The notes under the pieces are model-generated. The model searched no databases. It saw nothing but the letters and a program-made list of their open reading frames with translations, and had not been told where the DNA came from. A DNA stretch of 34,507 nt from Rhizomicrobium sp. (lineage in GTDB: Bacteria; Pseudomonadota; Alphaproteobacteria; Micropepsales; Micropepsaceae). This document shows, in pieces, positions 1 to 8,422 of the stretch; the first letter of the stretch is position 1, and every line of letters starts with the position of its first letter. The DNA is taken from assembly GCA_025451875.1 (NCBI GenBank), contig JANWJQ010000066.1:1-34507 (forward strand), in the 5' to 3' direction. A program made the position numbers and the translations under genes.

Positions 1-614
1 ACCGGCGCCAGCATCTTGGTCTCGAACGGGCCCGGCGCGATGGCGTTCACATTGATGTGGTCCCTCGCCAGATGCTTGGCCATGTTGCGCGTCAGGTGAT
101 GCACTGCCGCCTTGCTGGCGGAATAGGCGTAGGTTTCGAGCGACGGCGCGAGAATGCCGTCGATGGAGCCGATGTTCACAACACGCGCCGGATCTTCCTT
201 CGTGCCCGCGGCGCGCAGAAGCGGCAGCAACGCCTGCGAAAGCAGGAACACGGCTTTGAGGTTCACATTCATCAGCTTGTCCCATCCGGCTTCCGAATAG
301 GTCTCGAACGGCTCGGCCCATGCCGCGCCGGCGTTGTTGATGAGAAAGTCGAGCTTCTTTTCGCGCGACTTCACATCTTCCGCGAGCTTCTTCACTTCGG
401 CGGTGGTCCCCAGATCGTGCGGCAGCGCGATACAGGTGCCGATCTTGCTGAGTTCTTCCGCCGCTTCGGCGCAGGCCCGGGCGTTGCGCGAGGAGATGTA
501 GACCTTCACGCCTGCTTCCACGAAGCCACGCGCGATCATCAAGCCGATGCCGCGCGATCCGCCCGTGACGAGCGCAGTCTTGCCGGAAATGTCGAAGAGT
601 TTGGAAATGGGCAT
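1..614 (-). CDS. Short-chain dehydrogenase/reductase, 3' end cut by the window edge
   Basis: Translating the minus strand from the ATG at 614 gives about 204 residues with no stop before the window edge, so the C-terminus is missing. The protein begins MPISKLFDISGKTALVTGG and shows the classical SDR signatures: the nucleotide-binding TGGSRGIG near residue 17, NNAG near residue 91, a catalytic Ser in NIGSIDG, and the YSASK active site (Tyr and Lys). The following IAPGPFETKM is the usual post-catalytic segment. An AGGGAG ribosome site precedes the ATG. The gene starts only 10 bases after the stop of the upstream acylase gene, so the two are probably co-transcribed. Classical SDRs use NAD(H) or NADP(H) to oxidise or reduce alcohols, ketones or acyl intermediates in the cytoplasm. 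The substrate cannot be told; a 3-oxoacyl reductase-like role is possible. Confidence 0.93.
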   Translation of the reverse strand, partial: MPISKLFDISGKTALVTGGSRGIGLMIARGFVEAGVKVYISSRNARACAEAAEELSKIGTCIALPHDLGTTAEVKKLAEDVKSREKKLDFLINNAGAAWAEPFETYSEAGWDKLMNVNLKAVFLLSQALLPLLRAAGTKEDPARVVNIGSIDGILAPSLETYAYSASKAAVHHLTRNMAKHLARDHINVNAIAPGPFETKMLAP

Positions 615-624
615 GGTGTTCTCC

Positions 625-2733
625 CTAATGCGGCTGGCCGGGTTTGTAATCGGCTTCGATGTGACCCTTGAGTTCGTCGCGCGTGAACAGCACCGGTTTG
701 GTCTTCATCGCTACGAACATCGGCACCTGATCGTCATAATGCTTGGACGTCTTGTCCAGCGTGGCGGAGCCAAACTGGTGGATGCTCTGCGATGAGAGCT
801 TCCCATTTTTGTCCCAGGTCACAAACATGATGAAGGTATCGCCGTCCACGGCTGTCAGCGTCCCGTCATCTTGCGGCACGCCATAGACGGCGCGATAGAC
901 ATCCGGCCCGCCATCGACAGGCAGATCGTATTTGCCGCGACGGAAGCGGTTCACCTGCCCCCATTCCGGATCGAGCCGGCCGAAATGATCCTTCAGCACC
1001 GTGATCGCTTCGCGCAGCGCGGGCAGCGGTTGCATCTTGCGCGGGCCGCCCTCGTCTTCCGGCGCCACGCGCACGCCCATCAGAACCGCCAGCGCCGCGC
1101 CGCGAGTGTGGATGTCCGTCTTGCGGTTCCAGTTTTTCAGGATCGCCTGCGCCTGTTTCAGATCGGCGTCGCTGCCGGGATTGACCGCTTCGATCTCCGC
1201 GATCTCTTTCGCCAGATCGGACTTCGCGCTGTAGGACAGATCGAATTTGTACTCGCGGAATTTCGCCGCACTGATGTGCGGATCGGCGCCGAAGGTTTCC
1301 AGCGCGCGATAGGCGCGGTTGGTCATGTTGGTCTGGATGCCCATCCAGTCCGGAAACTGCGATGGTTTCAGATCGTCTTCCGGCGCCGTCGCCTGGAACG
1401 GCGTGTTGTTGGAATTGAACACGAATCCGGACTTCGGATTCCACAGCTGCGGGATTTTGTCGAACGGTACATAAGCGTGCCAGATCAGGTCGGAGCGATC
1501 GCCCGGCAATATGCCCTTCCAGTCGAAGCCCGGCTTTCGCACCGGAAACTGGCCGTTATAGACGTAACCGATATTCCCCTTCTCATCGGCATAGATGTAA
1601 TTGATCGACGGCAGCGCCTGCATGCGCATCGCCGCCAGCCATTCCTCGCGGCTCCTGGCCTTGTCGAGGTGATAGTACTGGTTCACCTGCCGTGTTTCGT
1701 TCATGCCGGCATAACGGATGGCGAAGACGCCGTGATCGGTTTTCAGCACCGGGCCTTGTGCAGAGAAGAACGCATCGCGATGCACCGTCCAGATCAGCGG
1801 GCCGAACAGCTTCACGCGCAGCGCCACGTCTTCTTTCTGGAAATCGCGCCACTTGCCGTCGAGCCGGTACTGGTTCTCGTTGTCGGGATTGATCGTCAGG
1901 CGATAAACGTCCGCAAGGTCGGGACTGTCCACCGTGTTCGCCCAGCCCAGATGCTCATTGTGCCCGTGCAGCATGAAAGGCGAGCCGGGGAAGAAGCCGC
2001 CGGCAACGTGCCAGCCTTCGTCGCTCTGCAGCACCGCCTCGTACCACGACACCGGCCCCGCATAAGGCTGATGCGAATTGACCAGCAGCCGCGTCGCGCC
2101 ATCGGAAGAACGCGATGGCGCGACCGATATGCCATTGGACCCTTGCGGAAGTTTTCCCGTGTCGGCGGCGGGTGCCAGAACATGTTTCAGCGTGTTGTCG
2201 AGGCCATAGAAGAAGGGCGTCTTGAACACAAAACCGGCCACCACATCCTTGCCAGTGAGCGGCAGAACGCCCGGCATGCGCTGTTCGGGATGCAGCGCCG
2301 CGTAGTAGCTCACGCCCGCCGCATAGGCCTCGCACACCTTGCGCACATCGGCGGGCAGCTTCGCATATCCAGCGTTCACCGTTTCCCACACCCGCATGAG
2401 ATGCACGAGATAGTCGGTCTTGGCAGCGTCGATACCCTTCACCGCGGCCAGCGTGCCGCGCGTCGCCAGCACGACGTCCTGGATCGTTCCGAAATCGTCC
2501 TCGCTATGCGCGAAACCCAGCCCGAAGGCGACATCGGCGTCGCGATGTCCAAAGACATGCGGCACGCCGAAATTGTCGCGCACGATACGCGCATGGTATT
2601 GGGCAGCCGCGGCAATGAACTGCTGCGGATCGGCTTCCGGCGGCTGGTTCAACCGGTCGATGGCGATCACCGCGCCAAGCCCGACGACAATGAGCACCAC
2701 CAGCGCCAGCGCGCCGTATTTCAGAAATCGCAT
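625..2733 (-). CDS. Penicillin acylase family N-terminal-nucleophile amidohydrolase
   Basis: The 702-residue protein belongs to the penicillin acylase / acyl-homoserine-lactone acylase family of Ntn hydrolases. The family is made as a precursor that cuts itself before a Ser which becomes the N-terminal nucleophile of the beta chain. That Ser is visible as S199 in PQGSNGISVAPSRS, followed by the family's NSHQPY segment and a later NSNNTPF segment. The start is set at ATG 2733 because it gives a hydrophobic N-terminus (residues 5-25), a signal peptide or membrane anchor; upstream in-frame codons only add arginine-rich sequence. The enzyme is therefore probably periplasmic or membrane anchored. 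Family members hydrolyse amide bonds of beta-lactams, N-acyl-homoserine lactones, aculeacin or N-acyl amino acids, and the substrate here is unknown. It is followed after 10 bases by the dehydrogenase gene. Confidence 0.9.
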   Translation of the reverse strand: MRFLKYGALALVVLIVVGLGAVIAIDRLNQPPEADPQQFIAAAAQYHARIVRDNFGVPHVFGHRDADVAFGLGFAHSEDDFGTIQDVVLATRGTLAAVKGIDAAKTDYLVHLMRVWETVNAGYAKLPADVRKVCEAYAAGVSYYAALHPEQRMPGVLPLTGKDVVAGFVFKTPFFYGLDNTLKHVLAPAADTGKLPQGSNGISVAPSRSSDGATRLLVNSHQPYAGPVSWYEAVLQSDEGWHVAGGFFPGSPFMLHGHNEHLGWANTVDSPDLADVYRLTINPDNENQYRLDGKWRDFQKEDVALRVKLFGPLIWTVHRDAFFSAQGPVLKTDHGVFAIRYAGMNETRQVNQYYHLDKARSREEWLAAMRMQALPSINYIYADEKGNIGYVYNGQFPVRKPGFDWKGILPGDRSDLIWHAYVPFDKIPQLWNPKSGFVFNSNNTPFQATAPEDDLKPSQFPDWMGIQTNMTNRAYRALETFGADPHISAAKFREYKFDLSYSAKSDLAKEIAEIEAVNPGSDADLKQAQAILKNWNRKTDIHTRGAALAVLMGVRVAPEDEGGPRKMQPLPALREAITVLKDHFGRLDPEWGQVNRFRRGKYDLPVDGGPDVYRAVYGVPQDDGTLTAVDGDTFIMFVTWDKNGKLSSQSIHQFGSATLDKTSKHYDDQVPMFVAMKTKPVLFTRDELKGHIEADYKPGQPH

Positions 2734-2867
2734 GAAAGCCCCGTAGCCAATGCCAGCCGCGCGCACGCTAGCGCGCGGACCACGCCGGGACAAACCGACC
2801 CCGCGAAGAATACTCGGTAAATCACTGTGGAATCGATTTGTGTCGCGAGATGTCGCGTTTGGGGCCT

Positions 2868-2881
2868 TGGACAAATGTCCA
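2868..2881. promoter_or_regulatory. Candidate operator palindrome in a divergent promoter region
   Basis: The perfect inverted repeat TGGACA-AA-TGTCCA lies between the divergent acylase gene (start 2733) and the secreted Gly/His-rich gene (start 2949). Just to its left a 7-base direct repeat TGTCGCG occurs at 2841-2847 and 2851-2857, spaced by exactly one helical turn. Both are seen directly. Regulator binding is inference, and no matching regulator is identified in the window. Confidence 0.3.
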
Positions 2882-2948
2882 CATTGAAGACGCCGCAATG
2901 CCTGCATAGCTGCCTGTGGCGGGTATTCCATCCGCGAGTGAGGCGGTC

Positions 2949-3446
2949 ATGCAGAAGGTCAGCGCCATAGCATTGGCAATCGGATTATCGGTTTCGGCAT
3001 TTGCCGGTGCGGCGCAGGCCGCGCCCGGTCACGGCGGCGGCGGTGGTCACAGCGGCTTCAGCCTCTCCGGCGGTGGCCACGGTGGTCATTCTGGCGGTCA
3101 TGGACATGGCGGTTATCACGGTGACGGCGGTTACCACCGCGGTCACGGTTATTATGGTTATGGTTTGGGGCTCGGCCTCGGTCTTGGACTCGGCGCTTAC
3201 TACTATGGCAGTCCCTATTGGGACGGCGGTTACGGCGCTTATGACTATCCGGATGCCGATGACGATTATTCCGACGCCGGTCCTCCGCCGCCGGATGGAA
3301 ACGTCCCGCCGCCGGATTCAACAGGACCGGGCGGCACGCCCTATTGGTATCACTGCAGCAATCCGGAGGGGTACTATCCCTACGTGAAGAGCTGCCGCAA
3401 TTGGGAGCCCGTGCCTGCGGCGCCTCCACAGAATTCCGGCGACTGA
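2949..3446 (+). CDS. Secreted glycine/histidine-rich protein with C-terminal GYYPYV motif
   Basis: This 165-residue protein starts at ATG 2949, preceded by GAGTGAGG, and has a clear signal peptide (residues 1-24, ending AGAAQA before APG). The mature part opens with a Gly/His-rich repetitive tract (residues about 25-75, many GGH, HGG and GYH units), followed by a Gly/Leu segment and a Tyr/Asp-rich stretch. A proline-rich linker leads to a short C-terminal module with two cysteines, YHCSNPEGYYPYVKSC, ending in WEPVP. This Cys-GYYPYV-Cys-W module is familiar from many small exported proteobacterial proteins of unknown function. The His-rich tract could bind divalent metals, but that is inference. 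Expected location is the periplasm or outer surface. Confidence 0.85.
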   Translation: MQKVSAIALAIGLSVSAFAGAAQAAPGHGGGGGHSGFSLSGGGHGGHSGGHGHGGYHGDGGYHRGHGYYGYGLGLGLGLGLGAYYYGSPYWDGGYGAYDYPDADDDYSDAGPPPPDGNVPPPDSTGPGGTPYWYHCSNPEGYYPYVKSCRNWEPVPAAPPQNSGD

Positions 3447-3578
3447 TTTTTGCAATTGCTGCATAGCGCGATGCGTGGGTCCGAAGGATATCACCCTCCA
3501 GCCTGCGCATTCTGTCTTGGCCTCGCCTTCTCTCGCGTGCGAATGTCGTCTCGAACGAGACGGTCGAAAGGCGCGACG

Positions 3579-4511
3579 ATGGAGCACCCGCAGAAAGGCG
3601 CCCACTACAAGCGGCTTCTGAAACGGGCCGAAGGGCTGGAAGCGATCCGGACGGCCGTCGTCCATCCCGTGGACGAGGTCTCCATCACGGGCGCCGTTGA
3701 AGCGGCGAAGGCGAAGCTGATCGTGCCGGTGCTGATCGGACCGGAGGGCAAAATCCGCGCCGCCGGCGCGGCGTCCAACATCGATCTTGCGCCGTTCGAA
3801 CTGGTGAACACAGAACACAGCCATGCCGCGGCGCAGAAAGCCGTCGAATTGGTCAAGGCCGGCGCGGTCGAGGCGATAATGAAAGGCAGCCTTCACACGG
3901 ATGAGCTGATGCATGCCGTCCTCGTCGAGCCGTTCATGCGCACCGCGCGGCGCATGAGTCACGTCTTCCTGATCGATGCGCCACTCTATCCCAGGCCTCT
4001 TTATCTCAGCGACGCGGCGGTCAACATCTATCCCACGCTCGACGACAAACGCGACATCGTTCAGAACGCGATCGATCTGGCGCATGTGCTGGGTCTGAAT
4101 TTGCCGAAAGTCGCGATCCTGTCTGCCGTTGAGACGGTCACCGAAAAGATCAAATCGACGATCGATGCAGCGGCGTTGTGCAAGATGGCCGACCGCGGCC
4201 AGATCACCGGCGGGGTGCTGGATGGACCGCTCGCCTTCGATAACGCCGTCTCCCCGGAAGCCGCACGGACCAAGGGCATCGTGTCGCCTGTCGCGGGTGA
4301 GGCTGACATCTTCATCGTGCCCGATATCGAAGCTGGTAACATGCTCGCCAAACAGCTCGAATATCTTGCCGACGCCGATCTGGCGGGAATCGTGCTGGGC
4401 GCGCGCGTTCCGATCATTCTGACAAGCCGCGCCGACAAGACATTGGCGCGGCTGAGCTCCTGTGCCGTGGCGCTTCTGCTCGCCCGGCACAGGGAAAGTC
4501 CGCCGCAGTGA
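3579..4511 (+). CDS. Phosphate acetyl/butyryltransferase
   Basis: The 310-residue protein belongs to the phosphotransacetylase/phosphotransbutyrylase family, which interconverts an acyl-CoA plus phosphate with an acyl phosphate plus CoA. Family features include VIMKGSLHTDELMHAV-like sequence around residue 105 (here AIMKGSLHTDELMHAV), the SHVFLID segment, the ITGGVLDGPLAFDNA segment and the late GNMLAKQLEYLADADLAGI segment. The length matches the single-domain family without the extra N-terminal domain of E. coli Pta. ATG 3579 is chosen because AAAGG lies 7 bases upstream and residue alignment starts here; a longer in-frame extension looks non-coding. Its stop overlaps the start of the acetate kinase gene by 4 bases, so the pair is one translationally coupled unit that would make ATP from an acyl-CoA. 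Confidence 0.9.
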   Translation: MEHPQKGAHYKRLLKRAEGLEAIRTAVVHPVDEVSITGAVEAAKAKLIVPVLIGPEGKIRAAGAASNIDLAPFELVNTEHSHAAAQKAVELVKAGAVEAIMKGSLHTDELMHAVLVEPFMRTARRMSHVFLIDAPLYPRPLYLSDAAVNIYPTLDDKRDIVQNAIDLAHVLGLNLPKVAILSAVETVTEKIKSTIDAAALCKMADRGQITGGVLDGPLAFDNAVSPEAARTKGIVSPVAGEADIFIVPDIEAGNMLAKQLEYLADADLAGIVLGARVPIILTSRADKTLARLSSCAVALLLARHRESPPQ

Positions 4512-5677
4512 TCCTCGCGCTGAACGCCGGATCGTCCAGCATCAAGTTCTCGCTGTTCTCGGTAGAGTCGGAATTGGCCCGAATGTGCGAAGGCGCAATC
4601 GAAGGCCTGGGCGACGCGGCACGCTTCACCGCCAGGGATTCGAAAGGCGCTGTGCTGATCGATGAGCCTTTGACCTCGGCGGCGACGCATGAGGACGGCT
4701 TGAAAACACTGCTTTCCTGGTTCGAAACGCAATTCGGAAAAGAAAAATTGCGCGCGGCCGGTCACCGCATCGTGCATGGCGGCGCGCGCTACACGGAACC
4801 GGTTGTGATCGATCCTCGCGTCATGCGCGATCTGCAAGATCTCATCCCGCTTGCGCCGCTTCATCAGCCGCATGGCTTGTCCGGCGTCGAAGCGGTCGCA
4901 AATCTGGACCGCAACCTGCCGCAGGTCGCCTGTTTCGACACCGCGTTTCATCATACGCAGTCTTCCGTCGCGAGAGCGATCGCGCTGCCACGCGACCTTA
5001 CGGATAAAGGAATTCGGCGGTACGGCTTTCACGGCCTCTCTTACGAATTCATCGCAAGCGTGCTGCCGCAAATCCTCGGACCCGAGGCCGCGGAGCGCCG
5101 GATCGTGATCGCGCATCTGGGAAGCGGTGCAAGCTTGTGCGCGATGCGAGGACGCAAAAGCGTGGCGACCACCATGGGCTTCTCCACGCTCGACGGCCTG
5201 ATGATGAGCCGCAGGAGCGGCGCGATCGATCCGGGCGTGATCCTGTATCTGCTTCAGCACGAGAAGATGTCTGCCGACGCCGTCAGCGATCTCCTCTACA
5301 ATCGCTCCGGTCTTCTGGGCGTTTCCGGGATCAGCGACGACATGCACACGCTGTTGGCAAGCGACGCCGGGAACGCCAGGGCCGCCATCGATCTTTTCGT
5401 GTATCGAATCTCGCGGGAAATAGGCTCTCTGGCCGCGGCGCTGGGTGGATTGGACGCGCTCGTCTTCACCGGCGGCATTGGCGAACATGCCGCCGAAATC
5501 CGGCGGTGCATCTGCAAGGACGCTGCATGGTTGGGTGTGGAACTGGATGAAGAAGCCAACGTCGCGGGCGGCCCATGCATTTCCCGAAGCAAGGTGTCCG
5601 CCTGGGTGGTTGGCACCGACGAAGATCTCGTGATCGCGCGTCACACGCTTTCGCTTGTTGGGACGCAAGCCAGCTGA
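4508..5677 (+). CDS. ackA: Acetate/propionate family kinase
   Basis: The 389-residue protein is a cytoplasmic acetokinase-family enzyme making ATP and a short-chain acid from an acyl phosphate, or the reverse. Visible motifs are LNAGSSSIKF at residues 5-14, GHRIVHGG (Arg 87), RYGFHGLSYEF at 171-181, HLGSGAS at 203-209, DGLMMSRRSG at 229-238 and GGIGEH near the C-terminus. It starts with GTG at 4508, overlapping the stop of the phosphotransacetylase gene in a GTGA. Several usually invariant positions differ: the FHGTSH motif reads FHGLSY, so the second His is Tyr 179, and HLGNGAS reads HLGSGAS. These changes suggest altered substrate preference, for example propionate or butyrate, rather than loss of fold. 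A convergent gene ends 21 bases beyond its stop. Confidence 0.9.
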   Translation: MILALNAGSSSIKFSLFSVESELARMCEGAIEGLGDAARFTARDSKGAVLIDEPLTSAATHEDGLKTLLSWFETQFGKEKLRAAGHRIVHGGARYTEPVVIDPRVMRDLQDLIPLAPLHQPHGLSGVEAVANLDRNLPQVACFDTAFHHTQSSVARAIALPRDLTDKGIRRYGFHGLSYEFIASVLPQILGPEAAERRIVIAHLGSGASLCAMRGRKSVATTMGFSTLDGLMMSRRSGAIDPGVILYLLQHEKMSADAVSDLLYNRSGLLGVSGISDDMHTLLASDAGNARAAIDLFVYRISREIGSLAAALGGLDALVFTGGIGEHAAEIRRCICKDAAWLGVELDEEANVAGGPCISRSKVSAWVVGTDEDLVIARHTLSLVGTQAS

Positions 5678-5698
5678 AGCGGCTATGGATACCGGCTT

Positions 5699-7246
5699 CT
5701 AGAGCATCCCTTCAATCAATCTCGGCCCTCGCGCACGCATCGCGCTTTCGAACTGCGTCGCAAATTCCTCGTTCGACGCCGCGCGGCTGGCTTCGACGCC
5801 CATTCCGTTCGCGAGCGATACCCAGTTCAGTTCTGGGTTGTGAAGATCGAGCATCGAGAGAGTCTTCGGTCCCGGATTTCCCGCTCCCACCCGCGCAAGC
5901 TCGATATTGAGGATGGCATAAGAACGGTTCGCGAAAATCACCGTCGTCACATCCAGCTTTTCGCGCGCCTGCGTCCACAGTGCCTGAAGCGTGTACATCG
6001 CGCCGCCATCACCCTGCAGTGCCAGAACCTTTCGGCCCGGTGCGGCAATGGCGGCGCCTGTCGCCAATGGAACGCCCTGCCCGATCGCGCCACCTGTCAG
6101 AGACATATGATCGTGCTGAGGTGCATTGGCCGTGAATATCGCCGCGCCCGCGCCGGATGTGGCAGCTTCGTCTGAAATGATCGCGCCTTCGGGCAGAAAG
6201 CGCGCGATGATCTGGCCGACACTGAAAGCATTGAACGCTTCATTCGGGACATCCGGCCGTTTGAGCGCCGCATGGGGCACGCCATCCTTTGGTGCCTGGA
6301 TCGCGTCCGCCACGGCGGCGAGCGCGGCGCGGCCATCTTCATGCGGATGCGACAGATACAGGATTTTCGCGCCTTCGGGCGTGCACCAGGACGGCTTGCC
6401 GGGATAAGCAAAGAATGTCACCGGCGGTTTGGCGCCGACAAGCACGAGTTGCTCGACATCCTTGAGAAACTCGACGATCTGTTCGGCGAAATAGGGAATC
6501 CGCTCCAGCGCCACCACACCGGCGCCGCGCCTGATCTTTGGCGTGAAGGTGTCGCACAGAATACGCGCATTCGATTTCGCCGCGATGCGTCCCGCGCTTT
6601 CCAGCCCTTCATGCGTCAAAGCGCCGGCATCGCGGATGAGAATGGCCGTGCGTTTGCCGTTCCGAAGCGCCTGCGCGACGTCATCGATCGCGCGCGAAGA
6701 GACGGGAGCCGGACCCAGGACCGGAAGCGCGGGCGCGGCGCCCTCCGCTTCATTCCAGGCCGTATCTGCCGGTAGAACAAGAGTCGCGATCTGGCCGGGC
6801 GCATTCCGCGCCGCCTGCACCGCACGCGCGGCATCGCTCGCAACCGCGCCCGCCGAAACGCTGCTGTGTATCCAGCCCGACACCGGACGCGCGAACCCCA
6901 CAAGGTCTGAGGTCAAGGGTGCATCATATTGCGCGTGATAGGTGGCGTGATCGCCGACTATGTTGACGATCGGTGTCGAAGCCCGCCGCGCGTTGTGCAG
7001 ATTGGCGAGGCCGTTGGCGAGGCCGGGGCCCAGATGCAGCAATGTCGCTGCGGGCTTTCCCGCGATGCGGCCATAGCCGTCCGCCGCGCCCGTCGCCACG
7101 CCCTCGAACAACGCGAGCACCGCGCGCATCCCATCGACTTTGTCGAGCGCGGCGACGAAATGCATTTCCGATGTGCCGGGATTGGAAAAGCAGACTTCCA
7201 CGCCCGAACCAACCAGTGTCCGTACCAGGCTCTCCGCGCCGTTCAT
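5699..7246 (-). CDS. Thiamine-diphosphate enzyme, acetolactate synthase large-subunit-like
   Basis: The 515-residue protein has the three-part architecture of the ThDP decarboxylase/acetolactate synthase superfamily. The N-terminal pyrimidine-binding domain carries the cofactor-activating Glu (E48 in ALFEGVATGAADGYGR). A central domain follows, then a C-terminal diphosphate-binding domain with the GDG...N motif (GDGGAMYTLQ from residue 412 to Asn 440 in FANRSY). It is shorter than true IlvB and lacks an obvious small-subunit partner, so it is closer to the acetolactate-synthase-like/benzoylformate-decarboxylase-like group. The carboligase or 2-oxoacid decarboxylase substrate is unknown. ATG 7246 has AAGG about 7 bases upstream. 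It lies 31 bases downstream of the alpha/beta hydrolase gene and is likely the last gene of that operon, where it could process 2-oxo acids derived from amino acids. Confidence 0.88.
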   Translation of the reverse strand: MNGAESLVRTLVGSGVEVCFSNPGTSEMHFVAALDKVDGMRAVLALFEGVATGAADGYGRIAGKPAATLLHLGPGLANGLANLHNARRASTPIVNIVGDHATYHAQYDAPLTSDLVGFARPVSGWIHSSVSAGAVASDAARAVQAARNAPGQIATLVLPADTAWNEAEGAAPALPVLGPAPVSSRAIDDVAQALRNGKRTAILIRDAGALTHEGLESAGRIAAKSNARILCDTFTPKIRRGAGVVALERIPYFAEQIVEFLKDVEQLVLVGAKPPVTFFAYPGKPSWCTPEGAKILYLSHPHEDGRAALAAVADAIQAPKDGVPHAALKRPDVPNEAFNAFSVGQIIARFLPEGAIISDEAATSGAGAAIFTANAPQHDHMSLTGGAIGQGVPLATGAAIAAPGRKVLALQGDGGAMYTLQALWTQAREKLDVTTVIFANRSYAILNIELARVGAGNPGPKTLSMLDLHNPELNWVSLANGMGVEASRAASNEEFATQFESAMRARGPRLIEGML

Positions 7247-7277
7247 TGGGGTGCCTTATTCTGGGCCGCGACGGAGA

Positions 7278-8384
7278 CTACGGCGCGGAAGCGCCTTGCG
7301 AAAGCGGGCGCACGTCACGAACCAAATCCACCAGAACCTCGCCCGGCGCTTCACTGACGACATAGTGCGCCGCGCGCTCGATCTTGAAAAACTTTTTTTG
7401 CGGCGCCTGGATGGTGTCGAAATAATCCTTCGCAACGCTTTCCGGCGTTGTGCGGTCGTCCGCGCCCGCGAAGATGAATATCGGACATTGGAACTGGCGG
7501 ACATCGTCGAAGTTTACGCCCGCGACCGCCGGCAGAAGGGTTTGCACGGAAAGCAACTCGCCGGTTTGTGCGGAAGCGACGTCATAATCCGTGTAGTCCG
7601 GGCTCGCCGCGCGAATCAGATCGGCGTCGTCATGGCTCTTTCCGTACACCATGCCGCCCAGCGCGACGTCCCATTTGCGCTCCGTCATGACTTTCGCGAG
7701 CGACATCGGCCCGCTGGTGTTGGGATAAGGCGCAATCGCCTTCAGTTCTTTGATGGCCTGTTGATTGCCGAGCTTTTCCGCCTGCGCGAGCGTTTGCGCG
7801 TAGCCGACTTGTTCGTTGCGAAGCCCGTCCACCATCTGCCCCACGCCGATATAGGCATAGAGAAGATCGGGACGATGCGCCGCCACTTTCAATCCCAGAA
7901 CGCTGCCCCAGGAATGACCCATCAGAAATATCTTCTTCTTTTTATAAGTGTGTTCCAGATATGCGATCACCTCTTCCGCGTCGGCCTGCATGCGATCGAT
8001 CGTCATCGCAGGGTCGGGCTTGCGCTTGGCGGCGGAGAATGTCTTTCCCGCGCCGCGCTGATCCCATTGCACAACCGTGAAGTAATCCTCCCATGGCCGC
8101 TGCCATGCCCAGCTTTCGGGCATCATGGGTGACCCCGGCCCACCGTGAATGAACAGCAGGATCGGATTGGCGGGATTTCGGCCGCGCACGCTGATCCACT
8201 GCTTGATGCCGCCGATTTCGATCGTTTTCAGTTCCTGAATTCCACCGGCGGGAATAGCTTGCGCGGCCGCAATCGCCGCGCGCGCGGATGGCGCACCGGC
8301 TTTCACCGCCGGCGCTGCAGAAGCTGCTGCCGGCATCACCATCAAGAGCAGGCTCGCGACAGAGAGCTTGGCAAGGGAACGCAT
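7278..8384 (-). CDS. Exported alpha/beta hydrolase, proline iminopeptidase-like (family S33)
   Basis: The 368-residue protein has a signal peptide (residues 1-24, ending AAASAA) and an alpha/beta hydrolase domain. HGGPG at residues 80-84 is the oxyanion motif typical of proline iminopeptidases. WDQRGAGKT follows at 108-115, the nucleophile Ser 158 sits in GHSWGS, and late FAGADDRTTP and ERAAHYV segments supply the likely acid and His. Family members release N-terminal proline or other residues from short peptides. The ATG at 8384 is preferred over the TTG just upstream because GGAG lies at normal distance. The gene sits 38 bases after the TonB-dependent receptor gene on the same strand, which fits periplasmic trimming of peptides brought in by that receptor. 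Confidence 0.9.
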   Translation of the reverse strand: MRSLAKLSVASLLLMVMPAAASAAPAVKAGAPSARAAIAAAQAIPAGGIQELKTIEIGGIKQWISVRGRNPANPILLFIHGGPGSPMMPESWAWQRPWEDYFTVVQWDQRGAGKTFSAAKRKPDPAMTIDRMQADAEEVIAYLEHTYKKKKIFLMGHSWGSVLGLKVAAHRPDLLYAYIGVGQMVDGLRNEQVGYAQTLAQAEKLGNQQAIKELKAIAPYPNTSGPMSLAKVMTERKWDVALGGMVYGKSHDDADLIRAASPDYTDYDVASAQTGELLSVQTLLPAVAGVNFDDVRQFQCPIFIFAGADDRTTPESVAKDYFDTIQAPQKKFFKIERAAHYVVSEAPGEVLVDLVRDVRPLSQGASAP

Positions 8385-8422
8385 CAATCACTCCATTTCG
8401 CGAGCCGTAAAGCGGCCGTCGT

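Noticed and set aside
871-2820. Long plus-strand open frame opposite the acylase gene
   Set aside because: It is arginine/histidine-rich, has no recognisable domain and mirrors a clear Ntn hydrolase on the other strand; a GC-rich antisense artefact.
3318-5668. Long minus-strand open frames opposite the phosphotransacetylase and acetate kinase genes
   Set aside because: The plus-strand proteins carry complete family motifs; the opposite frames show only biased composition.
5678-5698. Imperfect inverted repeat between the convergent acetate kinase and ThDP enzyme genes
   Set aside because: The stem needs a bulge and has no T-run; too weak to call a bidirectional terminator.
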